Assembly (NCBI GenBank): GCA_910580195.1
Contig: CAJTWA010000042.1
Span: 1 to 39,185, forward strand
DNA length: 39,185 bases
From: an uncultured Lachnospiraceae bacterium
Lineage (GTDB): Bacteria; Bacillota; Clostridia; Lachnospirales; Lachnospiraceae
Direction of reading: 5' to 3'
Shown here: piece by piece, positions 33,510-39,185 of the stretch
Layout of the letters: each line of letters begins with the position of its first letter
Position numbering within the stretch: position 1 is the stretch's first letter
The notes under the pieces: generated by a model
Database searches by the model: none
The model's input: the letters and a program-made list of their open reading frames with translations, nothing else
Told to the model about the DNA's origin: nothing
Made by a program: the position numbers and the translations under genes

Positions 33510-33857
33510 TTATGTATACAGTTCCAGACTGATTTCAAGCGCCCTGTCGACTTTCCTCAATATTTCGCTGTCAAGGCGGCATACTTTGTCTTTGAGCCGC
33601 TGCTTATCAATGGTACGGAGCTGTTCCAAAAGTACCACGGAATCCTTCATCAAGTCGTATTTGGCCGCCTCCAGCTCTACATGTGTGGGCAGCTTCGCCT
33701 TGTTCATCTTAGACGTAATTGCCGCGCAGATGACGGTAGGGCTGTGCCGGTTCCCAATGTCGTTCTGTATAATGAGCACCGGGCGCACCCCGCCCTGCTC
33801 AGACCCTATGACTGGGCGCAAATCTGCATAATAAATATCTCCTCTATGAATTACCAC
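33510..33857 (-). CDS. mazF: MazF/EndoA-type mRNA interferase without adjacent antitoxin
   Basis: A 115-residue toxin of the MazF/PemK family, closely resembling B. subtilis EndoA (NdoA), which cuts mRNA at UACAU. Signature segments: HRGDIYYADLRPVIGSEQGG (catalytic Arg), VRPVLIIQNDIGNRHSPTVI, AAITSKMNKAKLPTHVEL and LLEQLRTIDKQRL (with catalytic Thr/Arg positions). I prefer the GTG at 33857, matching the EndoA N-terminus; a second GTG three codons earlier (33866) sits against its ribosome binding site. In Bacilli the antitoxin gene lies between alr and this gene. Here those 350 bp hold only tandem repeats and a promoter. Confidence 0.92.
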   Translation of the reverse strand: MVIHRGDIYYADLRPVIGSEQGGVRPVLIIQNDIGNRHSPTVICAAITSKMNKAKLPTHVELEAAKYDLMKDSVVLLEQLRTIDKQRLKDKVCRLDSEILRKVDRALEISLELYT

Positions 33858-33876
33858 TTTCCTCACACTCCAAAAC

Positions 33877-33904
33877 TTTATAGGTTATTTCCTATTCTTC
33901 CCAA
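33877..33904 (-). promoter_or_regulatory. possible promoter of mazF
   Basis: On the minus strand TTGGGA (33899-33904), a 16-bp spacer and TATAAA (33877-33882), 20 bp upstream of the preferred GTG. It would let mazF be expressed apart from alr. Confidence 0.4.
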
Positions 33905-33965
33905 TTTTTTCGTGTGTATACAAGCTGCCTTCCAAATTTTTATGTAACTGCCTGCCTTACGCATT

Positions 33966-34175
33966 GCAGGGCTTGCCATTTTCTGGCTTTGGCGCTGAGA
34001 GCCGCGGGGCTTGCCATTTTCTGGCTTTGGTGCTGAGAGCCGCAGGGCTTGCCACTTTCTGGCCTTGCCTCTGATGGCCGTGGGGCTTGCACATTCTGGC
34101 CTTGGCACTGAAAACTGCAAGGCTTGCCACTTTCTGGCCTTGCCTCTGAAAACTGCAGGGCTTGCATGGCCTGTA
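33966..34175. repeat. 38-bp tandem repeat between alr and mazF
   Basis: Units start at 33966, 34004, 34042, 34080, 34117 and 34155 (the last partial). The core is GGGCTTGCCATTTTCTGGC and a more variable second half. One unit is 37 bp, so the frame is not kept. The array fills most of the 359-bp gap where an antitoxin gene would be expected; I see no gene there. Confidence 0.92.
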
Positions 34176-34216
34176 TGCGGAAAATAGAAATCCATTACGC
34201 TGGGGGCTTTTGCGCC

Positions 34217-35386
34217 TTACTCCCCAAAATAGTCTTTTTCCTGCACCACTTCCCCGCCCTTTTTATAAACCCTTGGGATACGCTTGCCCAAGCAGCAGGC
34301 AAATTCATAGTTGAACCTGCCGGAAAGCTCCCCGATCCCCTCCATGGAAATGGTTTCTTGGCCGTCTGTCCCTACCAATGTCACGGCGTCCCCTTCTGCT
34401 GCTCCTTTGATATGCGTCACGTCCACCATAAACTGGTCCATGCAGATACGGCCGCAGATTGGCGCCTTCTGCCCGCGGACCAGCACATAGCCCCGGTTAG
34501 AAAGGCTTCTCGGGTATCCGTCCCCATACCCCACCGGGATTGTTGCAATCCGCTGCCTTCCCGCTGTTTCATACGTTGCGCCGTAGCTGATGGCCCTGCC
34601 TTTTTCCAGTTCTTTTAAGAATACAATGCAGCTTTTCAAGGAGAGGGCCGGGCGCAAATCTATGTTTTCCTTCTGCACCTCGTCCGAAGGCCACATGCCG
34701 TACAGGCTGATTCCGGCCCGCACCATGTCCATATGGGCTTCTGGCATGTCAATGATGGCTGCGCTGTTGGAACAGTGGGAAATCGGGATGGAAATCCCAT
34801 GCCCTGCCAGCATCTTTTGCATCGCGCCGAATTTTTCCATCTGGCAAACGGCCATGGCCTTGTCTTTCGCATCGGATTTAGCAAAATGGGTATAAAGCCC
34901 TTCTATTATGATATGCTCCATCCCCGCAATCTGTGCCACTTCCCCTGCCGCCTCCTGCGTAACCTGAAACCCAAGGCGGCTTAAGCCCGTATCGATTTTT
35001 ACATGGACAAAAATGCTCTTTCCCCTGCTGCGGAAAAACTCCTCCAGCCCCTTAGCCTGCTGCAGGGAATAAACTGTCGGGCGGATGTCCCAATCTGCCA
35101 GCCCTTGGTACTGCTCTGGGAATACGGCACCAAGCACCAATATGGGCTTCTCCAAGCCGTTTCGGCGCAGAACCTGAGCTTCTTCCGCCGTTGCCACCGC
35201 ATAGCCCCAGACTATTTCCAGCTTTTCCAGTTCTTTCCCAATGGGGACGGCGCCGTGCCCATAGCCGTCCGTCTTGATGACTGCCATAATTTTTGCGCCT
35301 TTTGCAATATGCCCTTCCATCTGTTCCACATTATAAAGTATTGCGTCCAAGTCAATTTCCGCAAACACCCTGCGATATAAATTCAT
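34217..35386 (-). CDS. alr: alanine racemase
   Basis: A 389-residue PLP enzyme converting L- to D-alanine for peptidoglycan. The N-terminal barrel carries the PLP Lys in IMAVIKTDGYGHGAVPIG (near residue 39). Further landmarks are VHVKIDTGLSRLGF, HCSNSAAIIDMPEAHMDMVR and RAGISLYGMWPSDEVQ with the catalytic Tyr. The C-terminal beta domain has IPVGYGDGYPRSLSNRGYV and GRICMDQFMVDVT. Normal length. AAAGGAAGG lies before the ATG. It is downstream of nnrE/D, separated by 280 bp filled with the 68-bp repeats, and upstream of mazF. Confidence 0.96.
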   Translation of the reverse strand: MNLYRRVFAEIDLDAILYNVEQMEGHIAKGAKIMAVIKTDGYGHGAVPIGKELEKLEIVWGYAVATAEEAQVLRRNGLEKPILVLGAVFPEQYQGLADWDIRPTVYSLQQAKGLEEFFRSRGKSIFVHVKIDTGLSRLGFQVTQEAAGEVAQIAGMEHIIIEGLYTHFAKSDAKDKAMAVCQMEKFGAMQKMLAGHGISIPISHCSNSAAIIDMPEAHMDMVRAGISLYGMWPSDEVQKENIDLRPALSLKSCIVFLKELEKGRAISYGATYETAGRQRIATIPVGYGDGYPRSLSNRGYVLVRGQKAPICGRICMDQFMVDVTHIKGAAEGDAVTLVGTDGQETISMEGIGELSGRFNYEFACCLGKRIPRVYKKGGEVVQEKDYFGE

Positions 35387-35452
35387 TTCCTACCTTCCTT
35401 TGATTCCCTGTTTTCCTTGCCATAAGGGACTATGCAAGTTCTGTTTAAACTG

Positions 35453-35740
35453 TCCCTTTCTGTTATCTTCTTTCCATACTTTCCCTGTCATGGAGGACGG
35501 CGCGGATTCCGCTTTTAAAGTCCCTTTCTGCTATCTTCTTTCCATACTTTCCCTGCCATGGAGGACGGCCCGGATTCCGCTTATAATGTCCCTTGCCGCT
35601 ATCTTCTCTCCATACTTTCCCTCTCATGGAGGACGGCCCGGATTCCGCTTATAATGTCCCTTGCCGCTATCTTCTCTCCATACTTTCCCTCTCATGGAGG
35701 ACGGCTCGGATTCCGCTTATAATGTCCCTTGCCGTCATCC
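35453..35740 (-). repeat. 68-bp tandem repeat made from the 3' end of nnrE/D
   Basis: Units start at 35453, 35521, 35589 and 35657, all exactly 68 bp, plus a partial unit at 35725. The copy at 35657 encodes the final residues (ISGIRAVLHERESMERR) and the stop of nnrE/D. The three others lie beyond the stop as non-coding copies with increasing divergence toward alr. They occupy most of the 280-bp nnrE/D-alr gap. Confidence 0.95.
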
Positions 35741-37625
35741 CATAGGCGCCTAGTTCTGCGGCCTGCCTGTCTGCTGCAGCCCCGTGGAGGTATACCCCGG
35801 CAGGGGCAGCCTGTTCCAAATCCATCCCTTGGGCGACAAGCCCGGCCAACACCCCTGTCAGCACATCCCCTGCCCCGCCGGTTGCCATGCCATGGTTCCC
35901 GCTGGTATTGATGTAAGCCCGGCCATCTGGCAGCGCTGTCACTGTCCTTGCATCTTTCAAGACACAGATAACATGGTATTCTGCTGCAAATGCGCGGGCT
36001 GCCTGCAATAAGCCCTGCTGGATATCCGGAATGCTGCTCCCGGTAAGCCTTGCCAGTTCCCCCAGATGGGGCGTTACAATGACGGGGGCTTTGGCTCCTT
36101 TCAGCCATTCTGGGGCTTTGGCCACAAGATTCAGCCCGTCCGCATCCAAAATAAGCGGGATTTCTGCCTCCTTTAAGGCAAACCGGACAATCCTGCGTGC
36201 CGTTTCCCCAGTCCCAAGCCCCGGCCCCACGACCGCAGCCGTTGCCCATGACAGGGCTTCTCCCAGCAAATCTTCTATCTGGCCTGCCTTGCCTTTTATC
36301 CCGCTATGCGCAGCAAGGCCTGCTTCTGGCAGAATCTCCTCTTCTAAATCCTTTTTCCTGCCATTTGAAGCAGCGCTGGCTCCTGAAAGGGTTTCCTCTT
36401 CTAACTCTTTTCCCACGCTATACGTAGCAAGGATTGCTTCTGGCAGGAGCCCTTGCAGGATTTCCCGGTTCGCTTCTTCAGTGAAAACTTTTACCAGCCC
36501 TGCGCCTGTGGCGTATGCGGCGTTTCCACTTAGGAAAGCTGCCCCGGCCATGTTTTTCTGACCTGCTGCCACAAGGACTTTCCCAAAAGTCCCTTTGTTA
36601 GAATAAGCCTTCCTTGCCGGGACCATGCTAAGGTCTTCTGGCTCCAAAGAAAATACCGGGGGCTGCCCCCCAGCGCCCGGATGGGTTTCCATCCCTGACA
36701 ATCCATGGCGGCTGTTATCCCACGCTGGCAATCCAGCGCCCGGAAAGCTATGACGGCTGTTATCCCATTCAGGCAATCCAGCGCCCGGCAGACTATGGCG
36801 GCTGTTATCCCATTCAGGCAATCCAGCGCCCGGAAAGCTATGACGGCTGTTATCCCATTCAGGCAATCCAGCGCCCGGCAGACTATGGCGGCTGTTATCC
36901 CATTCAGGCAATCCAGCACCCGGCAGGCTATGGTGGCTGATTCCAATATCTTTTACAAGGACCTTCCCGGCGTATTCTGCCCCGGGGTACAGCAGGAGCC
37001 CCAGCTTTGCAAATGCAAACGTCACTGTCACGTCCGCCCGGAACGCAGCGCCCATCACTGCCCCGGTATCGGCATGGATGCCGGAAGGGATATCTACGGC
37101 AACTTTCAGGCCTGTTTTCCCGTTCATGCCCGCAATATACTCCCGGTAAATCCCTTGCAGGTCCCTTGTCAGTCCAATCCCGAACAAGGCGTCCACAATT
37201 ACGTCAAATGCTTGGTCTGGCATTTCTTCTGTTATGGCTATCCCATAATTTCCTAAAATCTTTTTCTGTACCTTTGTTTCTTCCGATAATTTTCCATTGC
37301 TTGGAGGCATTAGGATGGTTACCTGATAGCCCTTCTGCCAGAGCAGCCGCCCAATGGCAAGCCCATCCCCGCCGTTATTCCCGTGCCCGCAGGCGATAAG
37401 GGCGGAATATTTTTTATTCCCATGCCCATAGCCAGCAGCAGGGCATCCTGGGCTCCCTTCCCAACAAACGGTAACAGCAAGGCATCCTATCGCAAGATGC
37501 CGTTCAATTTCTTCGGCTACCCCTAGGGCTGCCCGCTCCATCAATACAAGGGAAGGCATCCCGAATGTTTCTATGGTAGTTTTATCGCATTGCTTCATCT
37601 GGCTGCTGTTTAGCACAATTTCCAT
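35667..37625 (-). CDS. nnrD: bifunctional NAD(P)H-hydrate epimerase / ADP-dependent dehydratase
   Basis: A 652-residue fusion (often named nnr, NnrE+NnrD) that repairs hydrated NAD(P)H. The epimerase domain (residues 1-225) has QMKQCDKTTIETFGMPSLVL and ALIACGHGNNGGDGLAIGRL. The dehydratase domain (from about 330) has KGTFGKVLVAAGQKNMAGAA, AAVVGPGLGTGE, LILDADGLNLVAKAPEWL, VIVTPHLGELARLTG and MATGGAGDVLTGVLAGLVAQ. It is some 130-150 residues longer than usual. A 15-residue tandem repeat (about 228-305) links the two domains, and a second insert with 19-residue repeats (about 391-437) lies inside the dehydratase domain before the GPGLG loop. Key motifs are intact, so it is probably active. Confidence 0.94.
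   Translation of the reverse strand: MEIVLNSSQMKQCDKTTIETFGMPSLVLMERAALGVAEEIERHLAIGCLAVTVCWEGSPGCPAAGYGHGNKKYSALIACGHGNNGGDGLAIGRLLWQKGYQVTILMPPSNGKLSEETKVQKKILGNYGIAITEEMPDQAFDVIVDALFGIGLTRDLQGIYREYIAGMNGKTGLKVAVDIPSGIHADTGAVMGAAFRADVTVTFAFAKLGLLLYPGAEYAGKVLVKDIGISHHSLPGAGLPEWDNSRHSLPGAGLPEWDNSRHSFPGAGLPEWDNSRHSLPGAGLPEWDNSRHSFPGAGLPAWDNSRHGLSGMETHPGAGGQPPVFSLEPEDLSMVPARKAYSNKGTFGKVLVAAGQKNMAGAAFLSGNAAYATGAGLVKVFTEEANREILQGLLPEAILATYSVGKELEEETLSGASAASNGRKKDLEEEILPEAGLAAHSGIKGKAGQIEDLLGEALSWATAAVVGPGLGTGETARRIVRFALKEAEIPLILDADGLNLVAKAPEWLKGAKAPVIVTPHLGELARLTGSSIPDIQQGLLQAARAFAAEYHVICVLKDARTVTALPDGRAYINTSGNHGMATGGAGDVLTGVLAGLVAQGMDLEQAAPAGVYLHGAAADRQAAELGAYGMTARDIISGIRAVLHERESMERR
36313..36453 (-). 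repeat. 57-bp tandem repeat inside the NnrD domain
   Basis: Units start at 36313 and 36370 with a partial third at 36427. They encode 19-residue variants such as LEEEILPEAGLAAHSGIKG and LEEETLSGASAASNGRKKD. The frame is kept. Copies are clearly diverged. Confidence 0.8.
36700..36945 (-). repeat. 45-bp tandem repeat between the NnrE and NnrD domains
   Basis: GCTGTTATCC-type anchors recur at 36711, 36756, 36801, 36846 and 36891, exactly 45 bp apart, with a decayed copy at 36936. The unit encodes HS(L/F)PGAGLPEWDNSR. L and F versions alternate in the better-conserved copies, which indicates a 90-bp dimer step during expansion. Confidence 0.95.
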
Positions 37626-37727
37626 ACGTTCCCTCCTAGGGTTCCTTTGGCAGCCTCCCCTTCTATCCCTATGCCTGCTGCCCTATCCAAAAAAGACACT
37701 CCCAGCTTCCCCGCTAAGACTGCCTTT

Positions 37728-38354
37728 TCACTTCCCTGTGTCTTTATATTCGCCCCGGTATTTCAAGTCAAAAGCCCCTGTCACTTGGGCGCCAAAAATA
37801 TCATGGAGATATGCATAGATTTCCTTATTTTTGTCCTCAATGGCTTCTTTGCGGATGACTTTCTTCTTCAGTTCTACGCGGGTCTTGGAAATCCAGTCTG
37901 CCAGTTCGTCTTTTTCTTTTTCGTTGCTGTCCATAATGCCGTAACAATACTCCATAGTTTCTGCCATAAGCTGGCTATTGTCCATTTGCATCAGTTCTTC
38001 AATCCCTTCTAATTCCTGCCGTGCAGACTCCATCCGCTGGTTGATTTCCGTAATCAGCCTCCTGTCCTCCTGAAGCCTTGGGGTTTCCTGCCCCAGTTCC
38101 CCGATTTCATCCATGTTTACCACAATATTTTTCATTAACTTGTTTTTGACAGACCTTAATTCCTTCAGTTCCTGCGTGAGGTGCCCCTGCCTTGATAAAT
38201 GCTTGCTGACTTTCTGCTCCAGCCTTGCCACCTCTTTTGGTTTTACGCCATCCGCAAATAAATGGTGCCATTTCTGGTCCAGCACCAAAGGGGGGAGATT
38301 CTTACTCTGTGCGATTTGGGCAAATCCATGGCCCGCATTTTTTTTCTTGCTCAT
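37728..38354 (-). CDS. coiled-coil hypothetical protein
   Basis: A 208-residue, strongly charged, mostly helical protein with long heptad-like stretches (ARLEQKVSKHLSRQGHLTQE and LVTEIN-type segments in the middle). It has a lysine-rich end and no membrane segment or signal. The ATG at 38354 lies 4 bp after the rex stop, so translation is probably coupled to rex; a 13-residue extension overlapping rex is rejected. I do not recognise a function. Its place between rex and nnrE/D may be conserved in relatives, which I could not check. Confidence 0.75.
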   Translation of the reverse strand: MSKKKNAGHGFAQIAQSKNLPPLVLDQKWHHLFADGVKPKEVARLEQKVSKHLSRQGHLTQELKELRSVKNKLMKNIVVNMDEIGELGQETPRLQEDRRLITEINQRMESARQELEGIEELMQMDNSQLMAETMEYCYGIMDSNEKEKDELADWISKTRVELKKKVIRKEAIEDKNKEIYAYLHDIFGAQVTGAFDLKYRGEYKDTGK

Positions 38355-38358
38355 ACCA

Positions 38359-39003
38359 TCACTTCTTATCCTTCGGTTTTTCTGTTTTTTCAATGTTATA
38401 GGAAAGCTGCATCAGGCTGTCGGAAAGGTGTACGTTTTCCACCACTACATGCTCTGGCAGCTCTAGGTCCAGATGGGCGAAATTCCAGATTGCCCGGATC
38501 CCGAGCCGGACCAGCATATTGGCTACTTCGTCTGCCTTTTCCTTCGGTAGCGTCAGGGCTGCAATGTCCACTTGGTTTTTCTTTAGGAACCCCTCTAATT
38601 CTTCCATCATGCGGATTTTGATCCCACGGACGGAAATCCCCTTGAGCGCCGGGTTCACGTCGAACAGGCCGTTGATGACAAAGCCCCTTTTCTCAAATTT
38701 GAGGTAATTGGCTAATGCTTGGCCGAGATTGCCTGCACCTACTACAATGATATTGTGCTGGCGATCCATGCCGAGGATTTTGCCGATTTCATCGTAGAGG
38801 TATTTTACGTTATACCCGTAGCCTTGTTGGCCGAACCCGCCGAAGTTATTCAGGTCCTGGCGGATCTGGGATGCTGTTACACGCATCCTTGTGCTTAGTT
38901 CGTTGGAGGAAATCCGCTCTACCCCATCGTCCAGAAGTTCCCCTAAATACCTGTAATACCGAGGCATCCTGCGTATGACTGCCTGTGATATTTCTTTCTC
39001 CAT
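38359..39003 (-). CDS. rex: redox-sensing transcriptional repressor Rex
   Basis: A 214-residue NADH/NAD+-sensing repressor of fermentation and respiration genes. The N-terminal winged helix reads AVIRRMPRYYRYLGELLDDG and RISSNELSTRMRVTASQIRQ, followed by DLNNFGGFGQQGYGYNV. The Rossmann domain has IIVVGAGNLGQALANYLKFE. The C-terminal domain-swapped helix is VVVENVHLSDSLMQLSYNIE. The start MEKEISQ has AGGAGG 8 bp upstream, so nine extra N-terminal codons are rejected. It heads the series with nnrE/D, whose product repairs damaged NAD(P)H, a sensible functional link. Confidence 0.96.
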   Translation of the reverse strand: MEKEISQAVIRRMPRYYRYLGELLDDGVERISSNELSTRMRVTASQIRQDLNNFGGFGQQGYGYNVKYLYDEIGKILGMDRQHNIIVVGAGNLGQALANYLKFEKRGFVINGLFDVNPALKGISVRGIKIRMMEELEGFLKKNQVDIAALTLPKEKADEVANMLVRLGIRAIWNFAHLDLELPEHVVVENVHLSDSLMQLSYNIEKTEKPKDKK

Positions 39004-39056
39004 TGCTGTTCCTCCTGCCCAATACATCAATATATTCTTATGACATATATTCTTAT

Positions 39057-39085
39057 ATTATAATAAGTTGGGGGTGGGATGTCAA
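39057..39085 (-). promoter_or_regulatory. consensus sigma-A promoter of rex
   Basis: On the minus strand TTGACA (39080-39085), a 17-bp spacer and TATAAT (39057-39062): a full consensus match, about 54 bp upstream of the rex ATG. I see no complete Rex operator around it. Confidence 0.85.
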
Positions 39086-39111
39086 TGTGTGAAAAAATTT
39101 AGGGGGTGGGG

Positions 39112-39185
39112 ATTTGGCGTTGTGGGGGTGGATGCAGTTCTGGGTGGAGGATTTGCGCTGTGGGGGGGGGCGGATGCAGTTCTGG
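39112..39185. repeat. G-rich direct repeat at the window edge
   Basis: Two copies of ATTTGGCGTTGTGGGGG-type sequence ending GGATGCAGTTCTGG, about 39-42 bp apart (first from 39112, second from 39151). The second runs to the window end, so the array may continue. Runs of up to ten G on the plus strand could form quadruplexes. Confidence 0.75.

Noticed and set aside
33940..34167. Minus-strand frame of 75 codons between alr and mazF, considered as the missing antitoxin
   Set aside because: It is translated from the 38-bp repeats, has no ribosome binding site, and shows no ribbon-helix-helix or AbrB-like pattern.
36530..36946. Long minus-strand frame with repeated peptide units overlapping nnrE/D
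   Set aside because: Out-of-frame translation of the 45-bp repeats; the nnrE/D frame explains the region.
39030..39100. Rex operator for autoregulation upstream of rex
   Set aside because: Only a half-site-like TTCACA is present; no two-sided match to the Rex consensus.

Overview
The window (39,185 bp) looks like chromosomal DNA of an anaerobic Bacillota, most likely a Lachnospiraceae-type Clostridia. Support comes from the AddA/AddB repair nuclease, a perfect CIRCE element, the rex / nnrE-D / alr / mazF gene order, AGGAGG-type ribosome binding sites, sigma-A promoters with 17-bp spacers, and a small protein resembling families common in Lachnospiraceae. I found no rRNA or tRNA gene. No single locus is convincing as a new defence or biosynthetic system.

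Left part (1-12 kb) is patchy and scarred. A glycerol kinase gene has lost its N-terminal third where a HigB/HigA-type toxin-antitoxin pair begins. A MATE exporter and a small unknown protein follow on the minus strand. Next is a minus-strand operon of a Uma2-type nuclease-fold protein, a membrane metallophosphoesterase and the RNA 2'-phosphotransferase KptA. The Hsp90 chaperone gene htpG stands alone on the plus strand under a perfect CIRCE operator. It is followed by a decayed gene tail, an Rpn/PD-(D/E)XK transposase-like nuclease, a small protein, an XRE regulator and a flagellin fragment without its N-terminus.

Middle part (12-25 kb) is a run of minus-strand housekeeping genes: addB-addA (double-strand-break processing), a GNAT acetyltransferase, a zinc-ribbon membrane protein, maf, a small acidic protein, an FAD oxidoreductase and a PrsA-like lipoprotein. 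A phage-type small protein and a TepA/ClpP-like protease diverge around 25 kb.

Right part (26-39 kb) holds two minus-strand groups. One is yebC - chemotaxis receptor - metY - glgA. The other is rex - coiled-coil protein - nnrE/D - alr - mazF - CNNM/CorC protein. No mazE-type antitoxin is present; its usual place between alr and mazF is filled by tandem repeats.

The most striking property is the density of short tandem repeats (33, 38, 39, 45, 57, 68, ~70 bp and others). Some lie in protein linkers (HtpG, AddA, NnrE/D twice). Others lie just beyond genes or between them: nnrE/D's C-terminal coding segment is copied four times, and further arrays sit beside the CNNM gene, between alr and mazF, upstream of tepA, downstream of glgA and upstream of rex. 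The units differ in sequence, which suggests a genome-wide amplification tendency and not one spreading element. A second unexplained object is a ~180-bp element with perfect 24-bp inverted ends and several internal hairpins between tepA and glgA.
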